Assembly: GCA_004011035.1 (NCBI GenBank)
Contig: CP025734.1
Coordinates: forward strand, 1,758,001-1,822,000
Source: Bdellovibrio sp. qaytius
GTDB taxonomy: Bacteria; Bdellovibrionota; Bdellovibrionia; Bdellovibrionales; Bdellovibrionaceae
Direction: 5' to 3'
Length of the DNA stretch: 64,000 nt
The translations under genes and the position numbers were made by a program. This document shows, in pieces, positions 50,741-60,679 of the stretch. The notes under the pieces were generated by a model. The model was not told where the DNA came from and did no database searches. It saw only the letters and a list, made by a program, of their open reading frames with translations. The first letter of the stretch is position 1; every line of letters starts with the position of its first letter.

Positions 50741-52279
50741 TTACTCCCACTCAATTGTTGCTGGCGGTTTTGACGTAATATCATAAACCACGCGATTAAT
50801 TCCTTTAACTTTATTTGTGATTTCATTTGAAACTTTTTTCAAAAAACCTTGTGGAAAATCATACCAATCAGCCGTCATTCCATCGATCGATGTCACTGCA
50901 CGAAGCGCTAAAACTGAATCGTATGTTCTGCCATCGCCCATAACACCCACTGTTTGCACCGGAAGAATCACACAGAAGGCTTGCCAGATTTGATCATAGA
51001 TCCCATCACGGCGCAGAGCTGAAATATAAACATCATCAGCTTTTTTTAAAATTTCTAATTTTTCTTTTGTCACTTCACCAATACAACGAATACTTAAACC
51101 CGGGCCTGGAAAAGGATGACGACCAATCATCTCTTGCGGAAGACCTAACTCTAAACCAAGCTTACGCACTTCATCTTTAAATAAATATCTAACAGGCTCT
51201 ACAAGCTTAAGATTCATTTTATCAGGCAAGCCACCCACATTGTGATGCGACTTGATAGTCACGCTGCCACCAACGCTTGAAACACTTTCAATCACGTCTG
51301 GGTAAAGTGTTCCTTGTGCTAAAAATTTAATTTTACCTTGTGTGTGCTTAAGTTCATTAGCAATCACCTGATCAAAAACATCGATAAAGGCTTTGCCAAT
51401 TGCTTTACGTTTTTTTTCTGGATCTGTCAGACCTTTTAACGCGGATAAAAATTCATTTTCTTTATCAACACCGTGAACATTTAAACCAAATTTTTTGTAT
51501 TGATTTAAAACATTTTGAAATTCATTTAAGCGAAGTAATCCGTTATTGATAAATACACAGTGTACGCGCTCGGCACCTAATACTTTTGTAAGTAATGTGG
51601 CCACAACACTTGAATCGACTCCGCCCGATAGAGCACATAAAACGTGATCATCAGGGCCAACCGTTTTCAAAACCATATCTGTACATTCACTCACTAATGA
51701 TTTTGCATTCCAGTCAGCTTTAACTTTAAATTCTTGTAAAAACGCTTGCAGAATTTCAGTGCCGAATTCAGAGTGCGAAACTTCAGGATGATATTGCAAA
51801 GCCCAATATCTGTCAGAGTAAAAACCCGCGATATGATCTTCAGTTGTACATAACAACTGCGCACCCGACGGAATTTTTGTAACAACGTCGCCGTGACTCA
51901 TCCAAACATTAACTGTATTTGGAATATTGTTAAAAGTTTTTTTGAACGAAACAGGTTTGTGCCCGTATTCACGATGTTTAGCTGACTCAACCGCTCCACC
52001 CATTTGGTGAGCTAAAAGCTGCATGCCATAACAAATTCCTAAGACTGGCGCCACTTCTAAAACCTGTTTAATATCTTTAGTCGGAGACTCTGATTCATAA
52101 ACTGAAAACGGACCACCACTTAAGATAATCGCATCAGGTTTAAAATTTCTGATTTCTGAAATATCAGTCTTATAACTTTTAATTTCACTGTAATACCCAA
52201 GCTCACGCAAACGACGCGCAATAAGCATTGTCACTTGAGAGCCAAAATCTAATATCAATACTTTTGAATGCTGTAACAT
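50741..52279 (-). CDS. guaA: GMP synthase (glutamine-hydrolysing)
   Basis: GATase: catalytic Cys in GICYGMQLL, His-Glu in YHPEVSHS. ATP-PPase: ALSGGVDSSV; C-terminal dimer domain ends in TSKPPATIEWE, the canonical GuaA terminus. Length 512 is normal. It converts XMP to GMP and follows guaB on the same strand with a 9-base gap. Confidence 0.97.
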   Translation of the reverse strand: MLQHSKVLILDFGSQVTMLIARRLRELGYYSEIKSYKTDISEIRNFKPDAIILSGGPFSVYESESPTKDIKQVLEVAPVLGICYGMQLLAHQMGGAVESAKHREYGHKPVSFKKTFNNIPNTVNVWMSHGDVVTKIPSGAQLLCTTEDHIAGFYSDRYWALQYHPEVSHSEFGTEILQAFLQEFKVKADWNAKSLVSECTDMVLKTVGPDDHVLCALSGGVDSSVVATLLTKVLGAERVHCVFINNGLLRLNEFQNVLNQYKKFGLNVHGVDKENEFLSALKGLTDPEKKRKAIGKAFIDVFDQVIANELKHTQGKIKFLAQGTLYPDVIESVSSVGGSVTIKSHHNVGGLPDKMNLKLVEPVRYLFKDEVRKLGLELGLPQEMIGRHPFPGPGLSIRCIGEVTKEKLEILKKADDVYISALRRDGIYDQIWQAFCVILPVQTVGVMGDGRTYDSVLALRAVTSIDGMTADWYDFPQGFLKKVSNEITNKVKGINRVVYDITSKPPATIEWE

Positions 52280-52288
52280 AATGTAATT

Positions 52289-53752
52289 CTATTCCAATCT
52301 GTAATTCGGAGCTTCTTTAGTGATACTCACGTCGTGAACATGAGATTCTTTTAATCCCGATGAAGTGATTTGTACGAATTGAGCTTTTTGTTGTAATTCT
52401 TCAATATTACGAGCGCCTAAGTAACCCATACCTGATTTTAATCCACCCACTAATTGATGAATGATACCGCTGGCATTTCCTTTATATGGAACTTTTCCTT
52501 CAATACCTTCTGGCACTAATTTATCTTCATCAGCTGTGTCCATTTGACCGTAACGATCTTTAGAACCCTGAGCCATGGCACCTAATGAACCCATGCCACG
52601 ATAAACTTTATAAGTACGACCTTGATATAAAACTGTTTCACCCGGAGATTCTTCAGCGCCAGCTAAAAGATTTCCGATCATCACAGAGTTTGCCCCTAAA
52701 GCTAACGCTTTAGTGACATCACCCGAGTATTTAATTCCGCCATCAGCGATAATTGTTTTACCTAATTTTTTTGCTACGCTCGAGCACTTCATCACCGCAG
52801 AAATTTGTGGCATACCAACACCGGCTACAACACGTGTTGTGCAAATACTTCCAGGGCCTACGCCGACCTTAACAACATCAGCTCCATTTTCGATAAGCAT
52901 TTTTGTGCCTTCTTCAGTCACCACATTACCAGCAATGATCACAACGTCTTTGTACTTGCTGCGCGCATACTTAACCATTTCAATCACGTTTTTAGAATGC
53001 CCGTGAGCTGTATCAATACATAAAACATCAACATGATTCGCAACAAGCGCATCAATACGATCAGTGCTTCCTTGTCCAACGCCGACAGCGGCTCCTGCGA
53101 TCAAACGGCCGCGGTTATCTTTAGTCGACTGCGGAAATGCTCTAGATTTTTCGATATCCTTGATCGTGATCAAGCCTTTTAACATCATCTGTGAATTAAC
53201 GACGAGTAATTTTTCAATACGATGTTTTTGTAAAATATTTTTAGCTTGATCTAAAGTGGTGCCTTCAGGAGCTGTGACGAGATTTTCTTTAGTCATAATA
53301 TTACGAATTGGTTGATTCACGTTTGTTTCAAAACGCAAATCGCGATTCGTTAGAATTCCTACAAGTTTACCTTGTGATGTGATCGGCACACCCGAGATTG
53401 AATACTTGGCCATCACTTGCAAAGCTTCACTGACGTAATGATCAGGAGATAGTGTAATCGGATCTTGAATCATCCCTGATTCATATTTTTTTACTTTTTC
53501 AACTTGAAAGGCTTGGTCTTCAATCGACATATTTTTATGAATGATTCCAAGCCCTCCATTTTGCGCCATGATGCGCGCAATACGATGTTCAGTCACTGTA
53601 TCCATGGCTGCTGAAATCACCGGAGCATTTAAATAAATATCTTTAGCAAAAAAACTTTTTGGCACAACATCAGTTGGAACCACTTCAGAGTATTGAGGCA
53701 CTAGCAAAATATCATCAAACGTGAGTGCCATAGTAAAATCTTTATTAGACAT
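52289..53752 (-). CDS. guaB: IMP dehydrogenase
   Basis: The catalytic loop [17 protein letters not shown], a CBS pair (about 95-205), [13 protein letters not shown] at the N-terminus and the flap [15 protein letters not shown] are intact. 487 residues, normal. It catalyses IMP to XMP, the first committed step to GMP. First gene of the guaB-guaA transcript; its upstream region is shared with a divergent lysR gene. Confidence 0.97.
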   Translation of the reverse strand: MSNKDFTMALTFDDILLVPQYSEVVPTDVVPKSFFAKDIYLNAPVISAAMDTVTEHRIARIMAQNGGLGIIHKNMSIEDQAFQVEKVKKYESGMIQDPITLSPDHYVSEALQVMAKYSISGVPITSQGKLVGILTNRDLRFETNVNQPIRNIMTKENLVTAPEGTTLDQAKNILQKHRIEKLLVVNSQMMLKGLITIKDIEKSRAFPQSTKDNRGRLIAGAAVGVGQGSTDRIDALVANHVDVLCIDTAHGHSKNVIEMVKYARSKYKDVVIIAGNVVTEEGTKMLIENGADVVKVGVGPGSICTTRVVAGVGMPQISAVMKCSSVAKKLGKTIIADGGIKYSGDVTKALALGANSVMIGNLLAGAEESPGETVLYQGRTYKVYRGMGSLGAMAQGSKDRYGQMDTADEDKLVPEGIEGKVPYKGNASGIIHQLVGGLKSGMGYLGARNIEELQQKAQFVQITSSGLKESHVHDVSITKEAPNYRLE

Positions 53753-53840
53753 AAAATCCCCTTATTGCTTCGAAATTCACTCATAAAGTGTAATCTTTTA
53801 TAGTGAAGACATCATGGTTTTTATCCAACTGAGCTAGACC

Positions 53841-53871
53841 TTGATATATGACTTTACAGGTCATATATCAA
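53841..53871. promoter_or_regulatory. Palindromic operator between guaB and lysR
   Basis: TTGATATATGAC (53841-53852) and GTCATATATCAA (53860-53871) are perfect 12-bp arms with a 7-base spacer. LysR regulators bind such dyads, usually with a T-N11-A core, upstream of their own gene. It sits 35 bases before the lysR start and about 90 bases from guaB. Confidence 0.6.
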
Positions 53872-53906
53872 ATTGATTATTTATATGATTATGATATCTT
53901 TAATGT

Positions 53907-54785
53907 ATGAACAATTTAGACCTAAACTACCTCAAGTACTTTTATTATGTTACGCGCGAAGGCGGTTTTACGAAAGCCGCAGAAATCTTACATGTGCAGC
54001 AACCTGTCATCAGTCGTGCTGTTAAACTTCTTGAACAGCAATTAGGATTTAAACTTTTAGAAAGACAAAAAAAGCAGATCATTCTCACAACTGAAGGTCG
54101 CGAAATTTATAACTTAGCGCAAAAAATATTTCACAATACCGATCAAATCACAGCTTTTGCCAAAGATCGCAAAGAACAAACCGCAGGTGATCTTTGTTTT
54201 GCGACGTCAGATTCTTTATCACCTGAAACATTAGGCCCTTTGCTTGTTCAAATAAAAAAACAATACCCACAAATTCGCCCGATTCACCATGCGGGGCCAG
54301 CCACTTTTTTATTAGATCAAATTCGCGAAGGTAAAATTGAATTCGGATTATTTTTCAATGTTCCTGATCTAACGCCAGATTTAGATAAAACAAAACTAGC
54401 TCAAATTCCTTTTGTATTTGTGATTGCTAAAACCCAAGCCAAAAACAAAACTATTTTAGAATCTTTTATCGCGTCTCGCGAACAAGGCAGTTTTGATAGT
54501 TTTAGGCTGCCGTTATTTGAAAAATATAAACAGCAGCACAAAAACACTCAGATCACCGCGGTTTCAAGCAGTTCGATCGCCAGAAAAGATATGGCGCTGA
54601 ATGGTTTGGGCGTGACTGTGCTTCCGCATTTTTTAATTCAAACTGAACTTAAAAACGGAGTTTTAAAATCGCTAAGTGATGACGAACATTTTTTACCATT
54701 GTATTTAGTCGAAAGAAAAAGCTCGTACAGATCAAAATTAAAAAATTCAGTACTCAGCGAGATTAAAAAGATTGTAGAGAAATAA
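53907..54785 (+). CDS. LysR-family transcriptional regulator
   Basis: The N-terminal winged HTH (YFYYVTREGGFTKAAEILHVQQPVISRAVKLLEQQLGFKLLERQ, about 9-55) is the LysR signature. The C-terminal type II periplasmic-like effector domain (about 90-290) binds the co-inducer. Divergent from guaB with a perfect palindrome between. Regulated genes and ligand unknown; self-control and guaB/purine control are both possible. Confidence 0.92.
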   Translation: MNNLDLNYLKYFYYVTREGGFTKAAEILHVQQPVISRAVKLLEQQLGFKLLERQKKQIILTTEGREIYNLAQKIFHNTDQITAFAKDRKEQTAGDLCFATSDSLSPETLGPLLVQIKKQYPQIRPIHHAGPATFLLDQIREGKIEFGLFFNVPDLTPDLDKTKLAQIPFVFVIAKTQAKNKTILESFIASREQGSFDSFRLPLFEKYKQQHKNTQITAVSSSSIARKDMALNGLGVTVLPHFLIQTELKNGVLKSLSDDEHFLPLYLVERKSSYRSKLKNSVLSEIKKIVEK

Positions 54786-55286
54786 TTAGTACCAAGATTT
54801 ATAAAGCAAATAATTATCAGCAGACTGATCTAAGAACTTAATTTCTTCCTCTGTCAGCTTACGTTTAAAGACCGCAGGACGACCGACAATAAGTGAATAA
54901 GGTTCAAATTTTTTACCTTCAGTCACTAGGCTTCCAGCGCCAACTACGCAGTGTTCACCGATCTCAGCGCCATCCATAACGATAGAACCCATACCGATTA
55001 AACATTTACGACCAATTGTACAGCCATGAAGAATTACATTATGACCAATCGTCACACGTTCTGCGATTTGACATTGAAATTTGCCATAAGTGCCGTGAAG
55101 AACAGAACCATCTTGAATGTTAGTTTCTGCGCCGATCGTGATCGGCATAACATCACCACGAATAGTTACGTTATACCAAATCGAAGCGTGATTACCGACA
55201 AGCACATCACCAATGATGCGCGCATTATCTGCGATAAAAACTTCTTCACCGATGATTGGCTTTTTGCCGCGCGCTTCAACTAACAT
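54786..55286 (-). CDS. Gamma-class carbonic anhydrase family protein (left-handed beta-helix)
   Basis: The hexapeptide-repeat beta helix is plain (ADNARIIGDVLVG, VTIRGDVMPITIG, TNIQDGSVLH, VTIGHNVILHGCTIG). Zn-type His ligands occur in the equivalent places: H in LHGT, H in GHNV and HGC. The lack of the acidic loop leaves CA activity uncertain. Length 166. It overlaps the bifunctional nuclease stop by one base, so co-translated. Confidence 0.88.
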   Translation of the reverse strand: MLVEARGKKPIIGEEVFIADNARIIGDVLVGNHASIWYNVTIRGDVMPITIGAETNIQDGSVLHGTYGKFQCQIAERVTIGHNVILHGCTIGRKCLIGMGSIVMDGAEIGEHCVVGAGSLVTEGKKFEPYSLIVGRPAVFKRKLTEEEIKFLDQSADNYLLYKSWY

Positions 55287-55834
55287 TAGTGTAACAATTC
55301 TTTCTTAACAGCCACATTACGTTGGTTCATCACGATATGTGCTGTTTCATCCATTGATGTCGTCGACATCACTTTTGATTTTTGGATATAACTTTTTGTC
55401 GCAAAAAATGGAACTTTCAAATGCAAACATAAACTCATCGCCTCATCAGCGCGAAGTTTTAAACTTTGGTATTTACTGTGACCCGACATAAAAATACGAA
55501 CGTACTGGTGATTACCTGTGATTTCGATAAACACACAACGTTCAATACGAATATCTAAGCCTGATAATAATTTTTCTAAGAAAGCATGTGGGCTTGTCGA
55601 AATTTGCGTGGGGCTTGATTGAGATAACGCCACACCCGCTTCGATTTGCGTCACAGCTACAGGCAATGTGTGTTCACCTAAGGCGTCTTTTAAAATCAAG
55701 AATGGACGAGATGTATCGTTATTTAAACTCAACCCGTAAGGTTTCAATTCGACCAAATCATCATCGTCGAAATTAAACTTTTCGTCTTGTTGGGCGTTAA
55801 ATAAAAAATCAGGTTTCATTGACTCAACGACCAT
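55286..55834 (-). CDS. Bifunctional nuclease (BFN/DUF151) domain protein
   Basis: The DUF151/BFN domain (about 25-150) shows VELKPYGLSLN, FLILKDALGEHTLPVAVTQIEAGVAL and RADEAMSLCLHLKVPFFA, where the SDAIALAVRxxxP-type motif is recognisable. Family members have nuclease activity with DNA and RNA in plants; bacterial roles are undefined. Overlaps the miaB stop by one base (TAATG). Confidence 0.85.
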   Translation of the reverse strand: MVVESMKPDFLFNAQQDEKFNFDDDDLVELKPYGLSLNNDTSRPFLILKDALGEHTLPVAVTQIEAGVALSQSSPTQISTSPHAFLEKLLSGLDIRIERCVFIEITGNHQYVRIFMSGHSKYQSLKLRADEAMSLCLHLKVPFFATKSYIQKSKVMSTTSMDETAHIVMNQRNVAVKKELLH

Positions 55835-57240
55835 TACATCACCAACGCTGCAGCCGAACCTACAAGTTCTCCGCGTAAAACATTTGGCGTAGCTGTTAAG
55901 ATTTTAACTGGAACAGTTTTACCGATAAGTTCTTTGCCACCTAAAAAGTAAACTGACTTATTCTGCGTACTGCGACCAAAAGCTTTACCTTGCTCGTTTA
56001 CACTTTCAACAAGCACGTTTAAAACTTGGCCTGTGTATCTGGCAACTAATTCGAAAGCTAATTTATCATGAACATCAAATAAATGATTTAAACGACGATT
56101 TTTAACTTCTTCAGGTAAATGATCTTCAAATTTAGCCGCTTTAGTAAATGGACGAGGAGAATACATAAACGCGAAAATCGTCTCGTACCCAATTTCTTCA
56201 ACCATAGTGACTGTGTCGTTAAATTCTTCTTCAGTTTCACCTGGAAAACCCACGATGATATCTGTTGATAAAACCAGATTAGGAATAATTTTTTTCATCT
56301 GGTTGATTTTTGCGATGTACTCTTCACGCGTGTAATTGCGGTTCATGCGATCTAAAATACGCGTGTTACCACTTTGAAATGGCAAGTGAACGTATTCACA
56401 GATTTTATCTTGGTGATCAGCCATCACGTGCATTAATTTTTCATTGAAATCTTTAGGGTGCGAAGTCGTGTAACGAATTCTTTCGATATCCGTTTCAAGC
56501 GCTACCTTCTTAAGGAGGTCAGCAAAGTCATGACCATCTTCAGACGTGTATGAATTCACATTCTGACCTAGTAATGTGACTTCTTTAACACCACGTTGAA
56601 TTAATGTTCTGACATCCATCAAGATATGTGACAGTGGGCGAGATTTCTCGCGGCCACGTGTGTAAGGAACAATACAGAACGTACAGAAATTATCGCAGCC
56701 TTTAGTGATGTTTACGAAAGTCGAAACACCTGGATTACGAACTAACGTCTCAACATGGTAAGGTGCTCTATGTTCAAATTTCGCATTAACAGCTTTTGTG
56801 TTTGATTCAAAAACTTGAGTCACTAAATTAGGAAGATTATCGATATTGTCTGTACCGAATACGAAATCGATCAACGGTTGGTTTTTAATTAAATTTTCTT
56901 TTTCTTGTTGGCCTACGCAGCCACCAACGCCGATTTTAAGATTTGGATTTTTCTTTTTTAAAACCTTAAACGTACCGACTTCTGAATAAACTTTATGAAC
57001 TGGTTTTTCACGAACCGAACACGCATTGATAATAATTAAATCGGCTTCTTCAGCTGTTTGCACCGGAGAAAAATTCGCCATTTCTAAAAGTGAGTGCATA
57101 CGTTCAGTATCATTCACATTCATTTGGCAGCCGTAAGTTGAAATATAAACACCGCGCCCTAAGCCCACATCGCTATTAAGGTAATTTTTAGAAATTTCGG
57201 GATTAGAATTTACTGGAGGGATGACATTAAGATCCGTCAT
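55834..57240 (-). CDS. miaB: tRNA-2-methylthio-N6-dimethylallyladenosine synthase MiaB
   Basis: UPF0004 domain with the first Fe-S cysteines (YISTYGCQMNVND, INACSVREKP, GVGGCVGQ), radical SAM CxxxCxxC (GCDNFCTFC) and C-terminal TRAM domain. It adds a methylthio group to i6A37 in tRNA. First gene of the miaB-BFN-gamma-CA transcript. Divergent from the gene at 57379. Confidence 0.95.
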   Translation of the reverse strand: MTDLNVIPPVNSNPEISKNYLNSDVGLGRGVYISTYGCQMNVNDTERMHSLLEMANFSPVQTAEEADLIIINACSVREKPVHKVYSEVGTFKVLKKKNPNLKIGVGGCVGQQEKENLIKNQPLIDFVFGTDNIDNLPNLVTQVFESNTKAVNAKFEHRAPYHVETLVRNPGVSTFVNITKGCDNFCTFCIVPYTRGREKSRPLSHILMDVRTLIQRGVKEVTLLGQNVNSYTSEDGHDFADLLKKVALETDIERIRYTTSHPKDFNEKLMHVMADHQDKICEYVHLPFQSGNTRILDRMNRNYTREEYIAKINQMKKIIPNLVLSTDIIVGFPGETEEEFNDTVTMVEEIGYETIFAFMYSPRPFTKAAKFEDHLPEEVKNRRLNHLFDVHDKLAFELVARYTGQVLNVLVESVNEQGKAFGRSTQNKSVYFLGGKELIGKTVPVKILTATPNVLRGELVGSAAALVM

Positions 57241-57378
57241 TGCGTTTACATCCTTTAACTTGATAATTTCAATTGAGAAATATGAACCCCCGAGATATAA
57301 AAAACCCCTCTGTAACAGTCAATGAATACTCTCTAAACCGTGTATTAAAAATACTATTTACAAGAATAGGATTCGGAT

Positions 57379-57969
57379 ATGAAGCCACGTTATAAAATTA
57401 GCCAAAAATGGACAGCGTTTCCCGCAGAGTTCAGCGAACAAATTAGATTAGTTTTTGTGCAAAATTTCGAAAAAGAGCTTGGAAAGACCATGAGTCTGTC
57501 AGTTGATGGCCGTATTTTTCAAAAAGAAATAACGCTTCGCATCGGCATTCATTCAAAGGGCCAACTTAAGCACTTTAACTTTGAAGCCTCAATCGACCTT
57601 CCACCAAATCCTGCCAACGACGAAAATAAAATTTTTGAAACCATCTCTGTAGCCGTTGATGCCCTTGCCAGTTTAGTGGCTGAATACTTTGAAAACGACT
57701 GCGAAATTGAAATGCCGTTCACATGGACTGAATCAAAAGTTGATGGCAAATCAGTTTGGATCCAACACTCAACTGAAAACCCGGACCTAGAAGCAGAAGC
57801 CAATAGATTATTGGGTCTAGAAGATGATGAAGGTGTTCTGAAAGACGCCGACGAAGAAAGATCTGACGACATCCTTGATGCAACTGAAGAAGAATTCGAC
57901 GAGTTTGCAGAGAATCTTTCAAGCGAACCGCAAATGTTCAAAAAAAAGAAAAAGGATGATTTACACTAG
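57379..57969 (+). CDS. Hypothetical cytoplasmic protein, acidic C-terminus
   Basis: 196 residues without signal or membrane segment. The N-terminal half (KISQKWTAFPAEFSEQIRLVFVQNFEKEL) has alternating alpha/beta character; residues about 140-185 are very acidic (Asp/Glu-rich) and end in a basic patch (FKKKKKDDLH). No family recognised. Followed 24 bases later by the cyclic-nucleotide-binding gene, so probably co-transcribed. Confidence 0.7.
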   Translation: MKPRYKISQKWTAFPAEFSEQIRLVFVQNFEKELGKTMSLSVDGRIFQKEITLRIGIHSKGQLKHFNFEASIDLPPNPANDENKIFETISVAVDALASLVAEYFENDCEIEMPFTWTESKVDGKSVWIQHSTENPDLEAEANRLLGLEDDEGVLKDADEERSDDILDATEEEFDEFAENLSSEPQMFKKKKKDDLH

Positions 57970-57993
57970 CAAAAAAATCAGCCAACATTAAGC

Positions 57994-58344
57994 ATGGCTG
58001 AAGTTAGAGAAATTCCCGCAGGTACTATTCTGTTCTACGAGGGAGAAATCCCCGACAACATGTACGTCGTCAAAAAAGGCGGCTTCGACATTCTCAAAAA
58101 AATCGACGGCAACGAAATTAAAGTGAGCGAAGCTAAAGAAGGCCAACTCATCGGCGAAATGGCGTTGTTTGATTTAAAACCAAGATCAGCAACAATCAAA
58201 TCAAATCAAGATTCATCAGTCGTAGTTTTACCCTACGTAAACCTATTAGATCAGTTAGAAAAACTACCAGCCTGGGTAAAAATCGTAATGCGAACACTGT
58301 CAGACAATTTACGAAAAACCACAGAACAAATGATGAAAAAATAA
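57994..58344 (+). CDS. Stand-alone cyclic-nucleotide-binding domain protein
   Basis: 116 residues that form one CNB domain: phosphate-binding cassette GEMALFDLKPRSATIKS with Glu and Arg ligands, preceded by GTILFYEGEIPDNMYVVKKGGFDIL. No effector domain follows. It could sense cAMP or cGMP, for instance produced by the cyclase regulator at 4474-5676, although linkage is not shown. It ends in a strong terminator. Confidence 0.85.
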   Translation: MAEVREIPAGTILFYEGEIPDNMYVVKKGGFDILKKIDGNEIKVSEAKEGQLIGEMALFDLKPRSATIKSNQDSSVVVLPYVNLLDQLEKLPAWVKIVMRTLSDNLRKTTEQMMKK

Positions 58345-58347
58345 AAA

Positions 58348-58375
58348 AAAGGAAGCCAAAAGCTTCCTTTTTTTT
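58348..58375 (+). terminator. Intrinsic terminator after CNB gene
   Basis: AAAGGAAGC (58348-58356), loop CAAAA, then GCTTCCTTT (58362-58370) form a 9-bp stem followed by a run of eight T (58368-58375). Standard rho-independent. Confidence 0.85.
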
Positions 58376-58408
58376 ATCCAAAATTTAAAACAAACCGAAA
58401 CTCTAAAC

Positions 58409-58509
58409 TCTGACGCCACGACGGCGTCAGAAAGGCCAGGCAAGAAGCCGAGCCAGCGCAGCGGCGCGAAACTCATATTCGAGTTTCACATCCTGCGAAC
58501 TCTGTTCGC
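58409..58509. repeat. Cluster of GC-rich palindromes between convergent genes
   Basis: Three short hairpins lie in a row: CTGACGCC/GGCGTCAG (58410-58430), GAAACTC/GAGTTTC (58468-58487) and GCGAAC/GTTCGC (58495-58509). GC content here is higher than the surroundings. No gene or clear terminator U-run. They may be REP-like or an antitermination/boundary spacer. Confidence 0.45.
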
Positions 58510-59352
58510 CTAGTAATCCCCGTCATCATCCATGCTAGGAGCTTCGCCAATACCACGAATCTCATCCGAGAAGCTTTGTGCTTCATCATCATTTCCATCA
58601 AGCTCATTCAACGCTGATTCATCAATCTCAAGCTCTTGAATCGCAGATAAGAAATCTTTTTCATTTTTAAGATCTTTACGAATCATCTCTAAGAATTTAT
58701 CTGGATAACGAGAAGTTAAATCTTCAACGTATTTTTCTAATTTGCCATCAATAAGGATAGCTTTACGAACTTGGATTTTTTTCCAAAGTAATAAGTAGTG
58801 AAAACGGCAGTAACCTTCAACAGTTGAAACTTGATCGCAATCACGAACGCGGCAAAGTCTACGACCTTCAGAATCTGTAAGATAAATCTCTTCATCTTTT
58901 TGCTCTTCTTCTTCGTCGTCTGTTAAATCAAGATTTTCTTCTTCATCAGCTTCTTCAACGTCTTTTAAATCGTCTTCATAATCTGAAATTTCTGAATCGC
59001 CGAAATTATCATCAAAAGAAAAGTCATCATCTTCATCAGTTGTTTTCTTTTCAGTCTTTTTAGATTTTGATTTAAGCTTAGCGTCAGCCTTCGGAGCCTT
59101 AACGCTCTCGGGCATAACTGCCTTAATTTCAACTTTTTTTGGAGCTTCAGCTTTCTTTAAAACAGGCTTTGCCTCTTTCTTAAGAACAACTTTTGCTTTA
59201 GGAGCGGGCTTAGCAACAGGCTTAACTGCTACTTTTGCCTGAACTTTAGCTTTAACCGCAGGCTTTGCTGCTGGTTTTGCCTTAGCAACAGGCTTTGCAG
59301 TCGCTTTTGTAACAACTTTTGCTTTAATTTTAGACGCAATCTTTTTAGCCAT
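58510..59352 (-). CDS. H1-like Lys/Ala/Pro-rich protein with Zn-type motif
   Basis: ATG at 59352 with a strong RBS (aggag). The N-terminal 100 residues are Lys-Ala-Pro-Val-rich repeats like histone H1 or bacterial Hc1, then a long acidic stretch (about 110-170). Residues about 178-200 hold CxxxxC...CxxH (CRVRDCDQVSTVEGYCRFH), a zinc-type site, followed by an alpha-helical tail. Possibly a chromatin- or RNA-associated protein; not recognised beyond this. Confidence 0.7.
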   Translation of the reverse strand: MAKKIASKIKAKVVTKATAKPVAKAKPAAKPAVKAKVQAKVAVKPVAKPAPKAKVVLKKEAKPVLKKAEAPKKVEIKAVMPESVKAPKADAKLKSKSKKTEKKTTDEDDDFSFDDNFGDSEISDYEDDLKDVEEADEEENLDLTDDEEEEQKDEEIYLTDSEGRRLCRVRDCDQVSTVEGYCRFHYLLLWKKIQVRKAILIDGKLEKYVEDLTSRYPDKFLEMIRKDLKNEKDFLSAIQELEIDESALNELDGNDDEAQSFSDEIRGIGEAPSMDDDGDY

Positions 59353-59492
59353 CGAAACTCCTGGAGTAATATACAAAATAGCGTTGCGGCAAATTGCAAA
59401 TACTGTCAACGGGTTTTATTTTATTTTTTCGCAATGAGTGTGATAAAATTCTAGAGCTTTTATTTTATTAAAAAATTGAACAAAGGAATTGT

Positions 59493-60671
59493 ATGGAAAA
59501 AATCGTAATTGTCTCAGCACAAAGAACTCCTGTTGGAAGCTTTCAAGGTCAACTATCTACACTACCCGCTCCTCGTTTAGGTGCGATCGCAATCAAAGCC
59601 GCTTTAGAAAAAGCGAATGTTAAAAACACTGAAGTCGATGAAGTGATCATGGGCCAAGTATTAACTGCTGGTGTTGGACAAGCTCCTGCACGTCAAGCAG
59701 CGATCTACGCTGGCATTGCAAACTCTGCCGTTTGTATGACGATCAATAAAGTTTGTGGCTCTGGTTTAAAAGCTGTGATGTTAGCCGCAGATTCATTACG
59801 TTTAGGTCACACAACTATTGCTGTAGCTGGCGGACAAGAAAATATGTCATTAGCTCCGCACTTATTAGAAAATTCTCGTAACGGTTACCGTATGGGTTCA
59901 GTACAAATGATCGACTCAATGGTTAAAGATGGTTTATGGGATCCATACAATAATTTTCACATGGGAAATGCTGCTGAGATTTGTTCTCGCGAATTTTCAT
60001 TCACACGCGAAGCTCAAGATGCATTCGCTATTGATTCATACAAAAAAGCGCAAGCAGCTACTGCTGCTGGAAATTTCAAAAATGAAATCGCTGATGTAAC
60101 TATCGAAGGCAAAAAAGGTAACGTAACTATTAATATCGATGAAGAACCTACTAAAGCGATGTTTGATAAAATGCCAGGTTTAAAACCTGCGTTTGAAAAA
60201 GAAGGTACAATCACTGCAGCTAATGCTTCAAAAATTAATGATGGTGCTGCCGCTGTTGTTTTAATGACTGAATCTGAAGCTAAAAAACGTGGTTTAAAAC
60301 CTTTAGCAACAATCATTTCTCAAGCGACATTTGCTCAAGAGCCTAAGTACTTCACAACAGCACCTGTTGGCGCGATCAAAAAATCTCTGAAAGAAGCTTC
60401 ATTAAATGTTAACGATATCGATTTATTTGAAATCAACGAAGCGTTTGCAAACGTAACTATGGCTGCAATGAAATCTTTAGAAATCCCTGCAGATAAAGTT
60501 AACGTATTCGGTGGAGCTATCGCTATCGGTCACCCGATCGGTGGATCTGGCGCTCGTATCTTAACTACGCTTGTACACTCTCTTCACACTCGCAATGCAA
60601 AACGTGGCCTAGCTACATTATGCATCGGTGGTGGTGAAGCTGTTTCTGTGATTATCGAAAAATACAACTAG
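59493..60671 (+). CDS. atoB: Acetyl-CoA acetyltransferase (thiolase)
   Basis: Acyl-binding Cys in [11 protein letters not shown] and C-terminal base Cys in CIGGGEA plus [10 protein letters not shown] are all intact. It makes or cleaves acetoacetyl-CoA; 392 residues. First gene of the thiolase-scoA-scoB operon, with RBS aaagga and an AT-rich upstream region. Confidence 0.95.
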   Translation: MEKIVIVSAQRTPVGSFQGQLSTLPAPRLGAIAIKAALEKANVKNTEVDEVIMGQVLTAGVGQAPARQAAIYAGIANSAVCMTINKVCGSGLKAVMLAADSLRLGHTTIAVAGGQENMSLAPHLLENSRNGYRMGSVQMIDSMVKDGLWDPYNNFHMGNAAEICSREFSFTREAQDAFAIDSYKKAQAATAAGNFKNEIADVTIEGKKGNVTINIDEEPTKAMFDKMPGLKPAFEKEGTITAANASKINDGAAAVVLMTESEAKKRGLKPLATIISQATFAQEPKYFTTAPVGAIKKSLKEASLNVNDIDLFEINEAFANVTMAAMKSLEIPADKVNVFGGAIAIGHPIGGSGARILTTLVHSLHTRNAKRGLATLCIGGGEAVSVIIEKYN

Positions 60672-60679
60672 AGGATATT

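Noticed and set aside
59100-59350. Repeated short DNA units, looked at as a possible CRISPR or tandem array
   Set aside because: Units are coding Lys/Ala/Pro repeats with no constant spacer length.
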